64,000 nucleotides of DNA from Thioalkalivibrio thiocyanodenitrificans ARhD 1 (GTDB lineage Bacteria > Pseudomonadota > Gammaproteobacteria > Ectothiorhodospirales > Ectothiorhodospiraceae): contig NZ_KB900536.1 of NCBI RefSeq assembly GCF_000378965.1, positions 1,852,052-1,916,051 on the forward strand, written 5' to 3'. Both the position numbers and the translations under genes were made by a program. Shown here piece by piece: positions 10,177 through 18,047 of this stretch. Below the pieces are notes generated by a model. The model saw only the letters and a program-made list of their open reading frames with translations, searched no databases and was not told the origin of the DNA. Every line of letters starts with the position of its first letter. Position 1 is the stretch's first letter.

Positions 10177-10539
10177 TCAGGATACCAGCGCCTTGACACG
10201 CTCCATCAGATCCCCTTCCCTGACCGGCTTGACGATGTAGTCCTTGGCGCCCTGGCGCATGGCCCAGACCTTGTCGGTTTCCTGGTCCTTCGTGGTCACC
10301 ACGATCACGGGAATGGCCTTGGTGGCAGCGTCGTTGGCCAGCTGGCGCGTGGCCTGGAATCCATTGAGGCCGGGCATCACCACGTCCATCAGGACCAGAT
10401 CCGGCTTCTGCTGCTTGGCGATGGAGATCCCTTCCTCACCACTGGAGGCGGTCAGCACGGCATAGCCGTTCTTCTCCAGCATGGCCTTGAGGACGTGGAC
10501 CTCGGTGGGAGAATCATCAACTACCAGGATGCGCGTCAT
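10177..10539 (-). CDS. pilH: PilH response regulator
   Basis: A 120-residue stand-alone CheY-like receiver. The acidic pocket is in ILVVDDSPTE (Asp 7-8), the phospho-acceptor in LVLMDVVMPGLNG (Asp about 52), and the conserved Thr and Lys are in VVTTKDQETD and IVKPVREGDL. In the Pil-Chp pathway PilH acts with PilG downstream of the ChpA/PilL kinase on pilus retraction and cAMP. It has no output domain. It lies between pilG and pilI in the conserved order. Confidence 0.93.
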   Translation of the reverse strand: MTRILVVDDSPTEVHVLKAMLEKNGYAVLTASSGEEGISIAKQQKPDLVLMDVVMPGLNGFQATRQLANDAATKAIPVIVVTTKDQETDKVWAMRQGAKDYIVKPVREGDLMERVKALVS

Positions 10540-10640
10540 CGAACCTTCTCTCCGTCGTGTTGTAGTCCATTGCCTGCCTGGACCGTTGCGATCAGATCGC
10601 AGCCCGGCCCGATTCCGCGCTCGCCCGGTGGGCAGGCCTT

Positions 10641-11072
10641 TCAGTGTTGCTTCACATGCAACTTGATGGCGCCGAGCAGGTCATCACGGGTAAAGGGTTT
10701 GGTCAGATACTGCTCCGACCCCACGATACGTCCGCGCGCCTTGTCAAAGATGCTGTCCTTGCTGGACAACATGATTACCGGCGTCTGCTTGAACAGACGG
10801 TTGTGCTTGATCAGCGCACAGGTCTGGTAGCCGTCCAGCCGGGGCATCATGATGTCCACGAATATGATGTCGGGCTTGTGCTCGGCGATCTTGGCCAGGG
10901 CCTCGAAACCGTCCGTGGCGGTCACCACGTCGCAGCCCTGTTTCTTGAGCAGGGTCTCGGCAGTTCGGCGGATGGTCTTGCTGTCATCAATCACCATGAC
11001 CTTGAGCCCGGCCAGTTCGACCTGGCCATCGACACTGCCCTGGATTTCTTCGCTCACAGCACCCCCAAGCAT
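10641..11072 (-). CDS. pilG: PilG response regulator
   Basis: A 143-residue CheY-like receiver with a short N-terminal extension. LKVMVIDDSKTIRRTAETLL (about 23-42), IIFVDIMMPRLDGYQTCALI (phospho-acceptor Asp about 73) and QYLTKPFTRDDLLGAI match PilG closely. It is the first gene of the pilG-H-I-J-L-chpC operon, with a 101-base gap before pilH. In Pseudomonas PilG promotes pilus extension through PilB and activates CyaB; the same role is inferred here. An internal start near residue 21 is possible. Confidence 0.93.
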   Translation of the reverse strand: MLGGAVSEEIQGSVDGQVELAGLKVMVIDDSKTIRRTAETLLKKQGCDVVTATDGFEALAKIAEHKPDIIFVDIMMPRLDGYQTCALIKHNRLFKQTPVIMLSSKDSIFDKARGRIVGSEQYLTKPFTRDDLLGAIKLHVKQH

Positions 11073-11407
11073 CCGTAAACTGTCGAAGTTTCGGGCCGAA
11101 TTTACTCCATGACCTGGGTTTAATCAAACAGATAGCCAAGGCCCAAGGACAGTTACAGGCTCAATGTTAGGTGACTTCTAGGCGCTTCATGCGCCCATCG
11201 GTCAGGGGAAATGTGCCCTTCATCACACTCTGCATGCCACCAACGGTCGACCAGGTCATGCCGGCAGGCCGGGTCGGCCGGAATCCGCGGCTCCCTGATT
11301 GTGGTATGGCCACGGACTGCATTATCTTGAATCAGGGCGGGGGCACCGCTTGCCGCCCTGATGCCCGGCACAGTTCCGAGTTCCGCCAGCCTACCGGAGA
11401 AGCGCCC
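11073..11407. other. Intergenic region between divergent pilG and gshB, with an inverted repeat
   Basis: This gap of about 335 bases should hold promoters for the pil-chp operon (leftward) and gshB (rightward). I see no strong promoter match. CCCTGATT at 11293-11300 and AATCAGGG at 11330-11337 form an 8-base inverted repeat with a 29-base loop about 70 bases before gshB; it could be an operator or leader hairpin. Nothing else is recognisable. Confidence 0.5.
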
Positions 11408-12373
11408 TTGCAGGCCACATCACGACACATCGGTGTCATCATGGATCCCATCGGATCCATCAATATCAAGAAGGATTCCACCTTCGCCATGCTGCTGGCC
11501 GCCCAGCGTCGGGGCTGGACGGTGTACTACATGGAACAGCACGATCTGTGGCTTGAGGATGGTCGTGTCCGGGCGGCTGCCCGCACCCTTGAATTGCGTG
11601 ATGATCCGCTGGACTGGTACACCCTCGGCCAGGCGCAGGAACGGCCCCTGGGCTCCATCGAGGCGGTGCTCATGCGAAAGGATCCACCTTTCGATATGGA
11701 GTATGTGTACACCACCTACCTGCTGGAGCTGGCCATGCAGGAAGGCTGCCTGGTGGTGAATCGGCCGGACAGTCTGCGCGACGCCAACGAGAAACTGTTC
11801 ACCGCATGGTTCCCCCGGTGCTGCCCCCCGACACTGGTCAGCCGGGACATCGCCCGCCTGCGCGGGTTTCTTGAGCGTCAGCAGGACATGGTGGTCAAAC
11901 CGCTGGACGGCATGGGCGGCGCATCGGTCTTCCGTGTACGCAAGGGAGACCCGAACACCGGCGTCATCCTGGAGACGGTCACCGGGCACGGGCAACGCAC
12001 GGTCATGGCGCAGCGCTTCCTGCCCGAGTATGTCGACGGCGACAAGCGCATCCTGCTCGTGGATGGCGAGCCCGCTCCGTACGCCCTGGCCCGAATCCCC
12101 GCAAGCGGCGAGGCCCGCGCCAACCTGGCCGCCGGCGGACGCGGCGAAGGCGTGGCGCTCACCGAACGCGACCGCTGGATCTGCGATCAGGTGGCACCGG
12201 CGCTCAGGGAACGCGGGCTCATGTTCGTGGGGCTGGACGTGATCGGCGACTACCTCACGGAAATCAATGTCACCAGCCCCACCTGCATTCGCGAGCTGGA
12301 TGCCCTTTATGGACTGGACATCGGCGGCTGGCTCATGGATGCCATCGGCCGGCGCCTGGAGGCTGCCCGGTGA
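11408..12373 (+). CDS. gshB: Glutathione synthetase GshB
   Basis: An ATP-grasp ligase joining gamma-glutamylcysteine and glycine to make glutathione. The open frame reaches further upstream, but the first recognisable strand, IGVIMDPIGSINIKKDSTF, fixes the start. TTG 11408 has GGAGA seven bases upstream and gives 321 residues, close to the 316 of E. coli; ATG 11441 would cut that strand. VVKPLDGMGGASVFRV (ATP-grasp loop) and LDVIGDYLTEINVTSPTCIRE (Mg and substrate site) are intact. It overlaps apbE by four bases. Confidence 0.93.
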   Translation: MQATSRHIGVIMDPIGSINIKKDSTFAMLLAAQRRGWTVYYMEQHDLWLEDGRVRAAARTLELRDDPLDWYTLGQAQERPLGSIEAVLMRKDPPFDMEYVYTTYLLELAMQEGCLVVNRPDSLRDANEKLFTAWFPRCCPPTLVSRDIARLRGFLERQQDMVVKPLDGMGGASVFRVRKGDPNTGVILETVTGHGQRTVMAQRFLPEYVDGDKRILLVDGEPAPYALARIPASGEARANLAAGGRGEGVALTERDRWICDQVAPALRERGLMFVGLDVIGDYLTEINVTSPTCIRELDALYGLDIGGWLMDAIGRRLEAAR

Positions 12374-13410
12374 GTCGAAGCGGCTGGCTGATGCTGCTTC
12401 CGATCGCACTGCTGCTTTCCGCCTGCGAGCGACCCGAGATCCACACGCAACGGATCCTGGCCTTCGGTACGCTGGTGGAGGTCAGCATCTACAGTGCGGA
12501 TGCCGAACTTGCGCGCACCGCCACGGAGGCCGTGCGCCAGGACCTTGAGCGCATGCATCGCGCCTGGCACCCGTGGGAGCCCGGCGCATTGGGGCGCACC
12601 AACGAGCAGCTGGCGACGCAGAATGAATTTTCCGTCGACCCGTCGATCCTGCCGCTGCTGGAACTCGGTCAGGCGCTGGAACGGCGAAGTGACGGGCTGT
12701 TCAACCCGGCCATGGGCGACCTCATCACCTTGTGGGGTTTCCACGGCGATGATCGCCCCGACGACCCGCCGCCCGCGGATGCACAGATCCGGCAGTGGCT
12801 GGAACGTGCGCCCTCCATGGCGCACATCGAACTTGACGGACTTCGCGCACGCGCCACCCGGCCCGGCCTGCGCCTGGACCTGGGCGGATTCGCGAAAGGC
12901 TACGGGGTGGATCGCGCCATGCAGCGGTTGAGGGATATGGGTATCGAGCACGCCATCATCAACGCCGGGGGCGACCTGCGGGCCATCGGCCAGCCGGGCA
13001 ACCGGCCCTGGCGCATCGGCATTCGTCATCCGGACGGCGAGGGGATCATGGCTTCCCTCGAACTTCGGGGTGATGAGAGCGTCTATACATCCGGCGACTA
13101 TGAGCGTTATTTCGTGTACGACGGCATCCGTTATCACCACATACTCGATCCGCGTACCGGCCAACCGGCCCGGGAGGCGCGGTCCGTGACCGTGCTGCAC
13201 CATGACGGCGCCGAGGCCGATGCCGCCGCCACCGCCCTGTTCGTGGCCGGACCCGGGCGATTCGCCGAGATCGCCGCGGGCCTGGGTATCAGCAAGGCCA
13301 TGCTGCTGGATCCGCAAGGCAATATGCACATGACACCGGACATGGCCGAACGCGTGCGTTTCGAAACGGATCCCGTCCCCTCGGTGCACAGGGTGGAGCT
13401 GCCCCGATGA
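12370..13410 (+). CDS. apbE: FAD:protein FMN transferase ApbE (lipoprotein)
   Basis: ApbE attaches FMN through a phosphoester to Thr of periplasmic or membrane flavoproteins such as RnfG/RnfD and NqrB/NqrC. The 346-residue protein starts at GTG and has a lipoprotein signal with lipobox LLSAC (Cys19), so it should be a periplasm-facing lipoprotein. Family motifs: DLGGFAKGYGVDRA, NAGGDLRAIG, TSGDYERYF and HHILDPRTG, the last two forming the Mg/FAD site. It overlaps gshB (GTGA) and the following gene. No rnf or nqr genes lie in the window, so the target is unknown. Confidence 0.93.
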   Translation: MSRSGWLMLLPIALLLSACERPEIHTQRILAFGTLVEVSIYSADAELARTATEAVRQDLERMHRAWHPWEPGALGRTNEQLATQNEFSVDPSILPLLELGQALERRSDGLFNPAMGDLITLWGFHGDDRPDDPPPADAQIRQWLERAPSMAHIELDGLRARATRPGLRLDLGGFAKGYGVDRAMQRLRDMGIEHAIINAGGDLRAIGQPGNRPWRIGIRHPDGEGIMASLELRGDESVYTSGDYERYFVYDGIRYHHILDPRTGQPAREARSVTVLHHDGAEADAAATALFVAGPGRFAEIAAGLGISKAMLLDPQGNMHMTPDMAERVRFETDPVPSVHRVELPR

Positions 13411-13772
13411 CACGCGGCGACGTCCTGGTGATCATGTTTGCGGCATTGCTGGCCGGGTGGTCCTTCACCGAGTTCTGGGGTGTACAGGGGCCGGGCGCCA
13501 CGGAGGTACGGATCATCTCCGGAAACGAGGAATTCGCCCGGCTGCCGCTTGCCCGGGACACCCGCATCGACGTCCCGGGACCCGCCGGCATCACCCGGGT
13601 GGAGATCGCCGACGGTGCCGCCCGATGCGCCCGCTCCCCGGGCAGCGCGGGCATCTGCCAGCGCGCCGGCTGGCTGCGCGAGACCGGCGACATGGCGGTG
13701 AGCCTGCCAAATCGCGTGCTGATCGAGATCCTGGGTGAAGGGGATAAACAATTCGACAGCATCAACCACTGA
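13407..13772 (+). CDS. NusG domain II-containing membrane-anchored protein
   Basis: A 121-residue protein with one N-terminal hydrophobic helix (about 6-22), then a small beta-rich domain of the NusG_II type (EVRIISGNEEFARLPL, IDVPGPAGITRVEIADG, ARCARSPGSAGICQRAGW). The two Cys flanking the SPGSAGI segment are typical of this family, which often sits beside apbE and Gx-transporter genes. It is not the transcription factor NusG. It overlaps apbE by four bases. Function unknown; a role in periplasmic flavin or redox maturation is suggested only by context. Confidence 0.75.
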   Translation: MTRGDVLVIMFAALLAGWSFTEFWGVQGPGATEVRIISGNEEFARLPLARDTRIDVPGPAGITRVEIADGAARCARSPGSAGICQRAGWLRETGDMAVSLPNRVLIEILGEGDKQFDSINH

Positions 13773-13773
13773 T

Positions 13774-13841
13774 GAAGGTGGCAGGGGCAAGTCCCCCGAA
13801 GCGGCCCCCACTTGCACCCTGTCTCTTGTATCTTGTCCCTG
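13774..13841. repeat. Heptamer-unit repeat, CTTGNNN type
   Basis: Bases 13811-13838 read as four consecutive 7-base units CTTGCAC, CCTGTCT, CTTGTAT, CTTGTCC. A GGTGGCAGGGGCAAGT segment lies on the left. The element lies between two genes and ends one base before the ATG I chose for the next gene, so a longer reading of that gene would be repeat-derived. Confidence 0.7.
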
Positions 13842-14354
13842 ATGCGCTTATCAACCACCCGTGAAGACCACCTGATCGCCTGGCTGGCGGCACTGGCCGT
13901 TGCCATCCACGTGCTGGAATCGGCACTGCCCAGCCCCCTGCCGGGCGTCAAGCCGGGTCTCGCAAACGTAATCACCGTAGTGGCCCTGATGATGTACGGC
14001 TGGCGCGTGGCGGCCTGGATCAGCGTGCTGCGTGTCATCGCAGGCAGCCTGTTGACGGGCACGTTCCTGAGCCCCACCTTCCTGCTCAGCATCAGCGGCG
14101 CCCTGGCAAGCCTGGCGGTGCTGCTGGCCGCCCACGCCCTGACCGGGCCCCGGCTGAGCGCCATCGGCCTGTGCGTACTCGCGGCCATGGCCCACATGCT
14201 GGGGCAGTTTCTGATCGCCTACACGCTGATCATCCCCCATCCGGCCCTGTTGAAGCTTCTGCCGATCCTGCTGACGGCCGCCCTGCTGTTCGGTGTGGCC
14301 ACTGGTACAATGGCCAACCGGATCTACCGACTGCCTCCGGCAACATCCTCATGA
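13842..14354 (+). CDS. Gx transporter family membrane protein
   Basis: About 170 residues with five or so predicted membrane helices. It resembles the family called Gx transporter or heptaprenyl diphosphate synthase component I-like. The family signature is the segment LPGVKPGLANVITVVALMMYG (about 34-54), followed by the glycine-containing segment VIAGSLLTGTFLSPTFLLSISG. A ten-codon upstream extension exists but is encoded by the heptamer repeat, so I use ATG 13842. It lies between the NusG_II gene and a TonB-type gene. The substrate is not known; a small vitamin or cofactor is plausible. Confidence 0.75.
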   Translation: MRLSTTREDHLIAWLAALAVAIHVLESALPSPLPGVKPGLANVITVVALMMYGWRVAAWISVLRVIAGSLLTGTFLSPTFLLSISGALASLAVLLAAHALTGPRLSAIGLCVLAAMAHMLGQFLIAYTLIIPHPALLKLLPILLTAALLFGVATGTMANRIYRLPPATSS

Positions 14355-15238
14355 GCGCAGCCCCGTCCGTCCATACCATCACTTCCGGCGACCGGCTGGG
14401 CCTCACCCTGTTCCTGGCAGCCGTGATTCACGGCATCGTGATCCTGGGCGTCGGCTTCGGCATCCACCTGGGTTCCGGCGAGCGCACGCCGCCCATGATC
14501 GATGTGGTGCTGGTACAAACCGAATCACCCACCCCGCCCGAGGAGACCGAGCGCATCGCCCAGGCGGATCAGCAGGCCAGCGGCCAGGCGGAGGAGCCCG
14601 ACCGGCCCAGCGCGCCGATGACGGCGCCCCTGCCGCTGCCCACCGACGGGCAGGCCCGGGAACAGGCCACTCCCACGGCGCCCGAACCGGCCCCGGCGGA
14701 GGATATCCCGGTGCTCGCCGTTGAAGACGCGGACACGCCGGCACCTGAACCGGAACCCGTGGAGGAGGCCCCGCGTCTGGACGTGCCCAGCGCTGACCGG
14801 CTCGTCGAGCGCAGCCTCGAGATGGCGCGGCTCAGCTCCGAGATCAGGGAACGTACGCAGCGCTACGCCGAACGCCCCCGCATCCATTACGTGGATGCCC
14901 TGAGCGCCCGCAGTGCCGTGGAGGCCAGCTACATCGAGTCGTGGGTACGCAAGGTGGAGCGGGTGGGTAATCTGAACTATCCGGACGACGCCCGCCGGCG
15001 GCGACTGGACGGCTCGCTCATCCTGAACGTGCTGCTGGATCGAGAGGGGCGCGTACTCACCGTGGAAGTGGCCTCCAGTTCCGGGCACCAGATCCTGGAT
15101 GACGCTGCCCGGCGCATCGTGGAGCTGTCCAGCCCGTTTGCCCCCTTTCCCGAAGAGATGCGCAAACGCTACGATCAGCTGATGATCACGCGCACCTGGG
15201 TGTTCCAGGGAGAGGCCCGCATGCGCACCCGATTCTGA
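14351..15238 (+). CDS. TonB family energy transducer
   Basis: A 295-residue TonB-like protein. It has a single N-terminal membrane anchor (about 17-38, LTLFLAAVIHGIVILGVGFG), a long Pro/Glu/Ala-rich periplasmic stretch (about 55-165), and a C-terminal TonB domain (about 200-290) beginning YIESWVRKVERVGNLNYPDDA and ending ITRTWVFQ. It starts by a four-base ATGA overlap with the previous gene. TonB normally transmits proton-motive force to outer-membrane receptors. No exbB/exbD is adjacent, so it may be an accessory TonB working with ExbBD elsewhere. Confidence 0.85.
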   Translation: MSAAPSVHTITSGDRLGLTLFLAAVIHGIVILGVGFGIHLGSGERTPPMIDVVLVQTESPTPPEETERIAQADQQASGQAEEPDRPSAPMTAPLPLPTDGQAREQATPTAPEPAPAEDIPVLAVEDADTPAPEPEPVEEAPRLDVPSADRLVERSLEMARLSSEIRERTQRYAERPRIHYVDALSARSAVEASYIESWVRKVERVGNLNYPDDARRRRLDGSLILNVLLDREGRVLTVEVASSSGHQILDDAARRIVELSSPFAPFPEEMRKRYDQLMITRTWVFQGEARMRTRF

Positions 15239-15324
15239 GATGGAAATATCACGTCACCGTCCGGGCTTGCGATGATCCGGGTCCGCGCCCGATACTCCCG
15301 TATACCGCACCACGCATTCAACCC

Positions 15325-15885
15325 ATGACCGCCAACAACAACTTCACAAGCCAGTTCCTCATCGCCATGCCCGGCCTGCAGGATCCGAATTTCTTTCATT
15401 CGGTCACCTATATCTGTGAACACAGTGACGAAGGGGCCATGGGCATCGTGATCAACCAGCCGTCGGACCTGACCCTGCGTACCGTGCTCGAGCACATGCA
15501 GATCGAGGCGGACGATACCTGTGCGCAGATCCCCGTATACAACGGCGGCCCTGTGCAGCCGGACCGCGGTTTCGTGCTGCATCCGCCCGGCGGCTCATGG
15601 TCGTCGTCGGTGCAGGTGGCGGACACCGTGGCCGTGACCACCTCACGGGATATTCTCGAGGCCATGGCGCGCCATGAAGGGCCGGAACGCTGCCTGGTGG
15701 CCCTGGGCTACGCCGGCTGGGGCGCGGGACAACTGGAGCAGGAGATCGCCGGCAACGCCTGGCTCACCACATCCGCGGACCCGGATATCCTTTTTACACT
15801 GCCCGCCCCGGACCGCTGGCAAGCAGCGGCCACCCGGCTCGGTATCGACCTCTCGCTGATGAGCGGTGATGCGGGACATGCGTAA
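15325..15885 (+). CDS. algH: AlgH/YqgE family (UPF0301) protein
   Basis: A 186-residue protein of the AlgH family with the typical start FTSQFLIAMPGLQDPNFFHSV and the motifs GAMGIVINQPS, VYNGGPVQPDRGFVLH and ALGYAGWGAGQLEQEI. Named for its effect on alginate genes in Pseudomonas, its biochemical role is unresolved. It overlaps the longest ruvX reading and lies directly upstream of ruvX, the classic gammaproteobacterial pair. The 86 bases before it contain nothing I recognise. Confidence 0.92.
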   Translation: MTANNNFTSQFLIAMPGLQDPNFFHSVTYICEHSDEGAMGIVINQPSDLTLRTVLEHMQIEADDTCAQIPVYNGGPVQPDRGFVLHPPGGSWSSSVQVADTVAVTTSRDILEAMARHEGPERCLVALGYAGWGAGQLEQEIAGNAWLTTSADPDILFTLPAPDRWQAAATRLGIDLSLMSGDAGHA

Positions 15886-16342
15886 GGACAGTGGCAAGTC
15901 TCAAGTGGCAAGTGGCAAGGGGTTGACCGCGCTCGGGATCGATTTCGGGCAGCGGCGGATCGGGATGGCGGTGGGCAGCGCGGACAGCGGCGGCGGCACA
16001 CCGCTGGGCACGGTGGCCAACCGGGGCAATGAGCCGGACTGGAATGCACTGGACCGGCTGGTGCGCGAATGGCGGCCCGGGGTCTTCGTGGTGGGCAAAC
16101 CCTTCAATCTGGACGGCAGCGATCACGGACTTGAACCCCTGATCGAGCGCTTCTGCGAGCGGCTTTCCGATCGGTATGCACTGCCCGTGGTACGGGTGGA
16201 CGAACGACTGAGCTCCATGGAGGCTGCGGAGCGCCTGCGCGAGGCCCGCCAGAGCGGGCGGCGGGGTCGCCGGGTACGCAAGGAAGACATCGACGCCATC
16301 TCGGCCGTGATCCTGCTGGAGAACTGGCTCTCGGACGGCTGA
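15866..16342 (+). CDS. ruvX: Putative pre-16S rRNA nuclease / Holliday junction resolvase-like RuvX (YqgF)
   Basis: An RNase H-like fold nuclease implicated in 16S rRNA 5' maturation. LGIDFGQRRIGMAVG (strand with first catalytic Asp), VVGKPFNLDGS, VDERLSSMEA and DIDAISAVILLENW are intact. The longest frame (158 residues) begins with about 19 residues that include SGKSQVASGKG, read out of a heptamer repeat. TTG 15923 would give 139 residues, nearer the 138 of E. coli. I list the longest frame and regard the true start as uncertain. Confidence 0.88.
   Translation: MMRDMRKDSGKSQVASGKGLTALGIDFGQRRIGMAVGSADSGGGTPLGTVANRGNEPDWNALDRLVREWRPGVFVVGKPFNLDGSDHGLEPLIERFCERLSDRYALPVVRVDERLSSMEAAERLREARQSGRRGRRVRKEDIDAISAVILLENWLSDG
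15889..15921. repeat. Heptamer-unit repeat at the algH-ruvX junction
   Basis: CAGTGGCAAGTCTCAAGTGG and the following bases repeat AAGTCTC and AAGTGGC units, the same sequence family as the arms at 826-913 and 21581-21679, but without a partner arm. It is translated in the long reading of ruvX and may provide a ribosome-binding AAGG before TTG 15923. Confidence 0.8.
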
Positions 16343-16530
16343 CAGTCCGCCCCGCATCATCCACCCGTACCGGCCGTCCGGAAGCACGTTGGATCCGTGG
16401 CAGCCGAACGGTGAACGATGCATGGGCATGTAGTGCACCCCCGCCACCCATCCTGTAACATTCTGCGGGCCGGAAAACACCCGAACGCAAGGGAGCGCGC
16501 CAAAGCCGCCAACCGCGCGGGGGACACGAC

Positions 16531-17040
16531 ATGAGCGAAGACATCCAGGCTGTGCTGGACCGCATGGCCGAGGCACTCAAGCAGCGCCTGAGCGCCCGGG
16601 GCACCCCGGACCCGGTGATGATCGGTATTCATACCGGCGGCGTATGGGTGGCCCAGGCCCTGCATCGGCGGCTGGGCCTCTCCCAGCCCCTCGGAGTGCT
16701 GGATATCTCCTTCTATCGGGACGACTTCAGCCGCATCGGCATGCACCCCCAGGTCAAGCCGTCGAGCCTGCCCTTCTCCGTGGACGACCGGCATATCGTG
16801 CTGGTGGACGACGTGCTGTTCACCGGACGCACCATCCGCGCCGCCCTCAACGAGATCTTCGACTTCGGTCGCCCGGCCTCCGTGACGCTGGCCGTGCTGG
16901 TGGAACGCGACGGGCGGGAACTGCCCATGGAGGCGCAGGTGGTGGGCCAGCATCTCAGCCTGCGCCCGGACCAGCAGGTGAAGCTGCGCGGGCCCGACCC
17001 GCTCCGGCTGGAGATCGTCAACCTGAAGGGCCAGCCGTGA
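16531..17040 (+). CDS. pyrR: Bifunctional pyr regulator / uracil phosphoribosyltransferase PyrR
   Basis: A type I phosphoribosyltransferase of 169 residues. The PRPP loop is [17 protein letters not shown] (about 89-105). [20 protein letters not shown] and [14 protein letters not shown] match PyrR. In Bacillus PyrR binds pyr mRNA leaders; in gammaproteobacteria its regulatory role is less clear. It is first in a pyrR-pyrB-pyrC' operon and overlaps pyrB by GTGA. A GGGGG ribosome site precedes the ATG. The 188-base upstream gap could hold a leader, but I could not identify an attenuator. Confidence 0.93.
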   Translation: MSEDIQAVLDRMAEALKQRLSARGTPDPVMIGIHTGGVWVAQALHRRLGLSQPLGVLDISFYRDDFSRIGMHPQVKPSSLPFSVDDRHIVLVDDVLFTGRTIRAALNEIFDFGRPASVTLAVLVERDGRELPMEAQVVGQHLSLRPDQQVKLRGPDPLRLEIVNLKGQP

Positions 17041-18047
17041 GCAGCTCGATTCAGACGTCCCCGCTTATTCCGGCACCGGGCCCCCTGCCTGCAAGTCTGC
17101 AGTTCACTGACGAGGGCCGACTGCGGCATCTGCTCACCATCGAGGGGCTCTCGCACGCACTGATCACCGAGATTCTGGACACGGCGGAATCCTTCGCCAG
17201 CATGAATGCCAAGTCCGTGAAGAAGGTGCCGCTGCTGCGCGGCAAGACCGTGGTGAACCTGTTCTTCGAGGCCAGCACACGCACCCGGACCACCTTCGAA
17301 CTGGCCGCGAAGCGCCTTTCCGCGGACGTGCTCAACATAAACATCTCCACCTCGGCCACGGTCAAGGGCGAGAGCCTGCTGGACACCCTGCGCAACCTGG
17401 AAGCCATGTACGTGGACATGTTCGTGGTGCGCCACCAGGCGAGTGGAGCGGCCCACTTCATCGCCCGTCACGTGGCGTCGCACGTGGCGGTACTCAACGC
17501 CGGCGACGGGCGCCATGCCCACCCCACCCAGGCCCTGCTGGACATGTTCACCATCCGCCGTCACAAGGGCGACTTCAGCGCCCTTCGCGTGGCCATTGTG
17601 GGCGATATCCTTCACTCCCGGGTGGCCCGTTCCCAGATCCACGCCCTGAACATCCTCAACACCGGAGAGATCCGAGTGATCGCGCCCCAGTCACTGCTGC
17701 CCGCCCATGTGGAATCGCTCGGCGTACACGTCTACAACGATATCCGCACGGGCCTGCGGGACGTGGACGTGGTCATCATGCTGCGTCTGCAACGCGAACG
17801 CATGGAGGCGGGCCTGCTGCCCTCGGAACACGAGTTCTTCCAGCTCTACGGACTCACCCAGGAACGCCTCTCCCTGGCCAATCCGGGCTGCCTGGTCATG
17901 CATCCGGGCCCTGCGAACCGGGGCGTGGAGATCGACTCCCGCGTCGCCGACGGACCCCAGTCGGTGATCCTTGAACAGGTCACCTACGGCATTGCCGTGC
18001 GCATGGCGGTCATGTCCATGATCATGGGCGGAGGCCTGACGCAGTGA
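17037..18047 (+). CDS. pyrB: Aspartate carbamoyltransferase catalytic chain PyrB
   Basis: PyrB condenses carbamoyl phosphate and aspartate to carbamoyl aspartate. GTG 17037 overlaps the pyrR stop and gives 336 residues, the length of the Pseudomonas-type enzyme with its N-terminal extension. Carbamoyl-phosphate motif [13 protein letters not shown] (about 75-87), [23 protein letters not shown] and [13 protein letters not shown] are intact. No pyrI follows. Instead an inactive dihydroorotase-like gene overlaps it, as in Pseudomonas, where PyrB and PyrC' form a dodecamer. Confidence 0.96.
   Translation: MSSSIQTSPLIPAPGPLPASLQFTDEGRLRHLLTIEGLSHALITEILDTAESFASMNAKSVKKVPLLRGKTVVNLFFEASTRTRTTFELAAKRLSADVLNINISTSATVKGESLLDTLRNLEAMYVDMFVVRHQASGAAHFIARHVASHVAVLNAGDGRHAHPTQALLDMFTIRRHKGDFSALRVAIVGDILHSRVARSQIHALNILNTGEIRVIAPQSLLPAHVESLGVHVYNDIRTGLRDVDVVIMLRLQRERMEAGLLPSEHEFFQLYGLTQERLSLANPGCLVMHPGPANRGVEIDSRVADGPQSVILEQVTYGIAVRMAVMSMIMGGGLTQ

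Noticed and set aside
16343-16530. PyrR-type attenuation leader before pyrR
   Set aside because: I could not find the mutually exclusive hairpins or the conserved PyrR-binding loop; only a GC-rich stretch and a ribosome site are visible.
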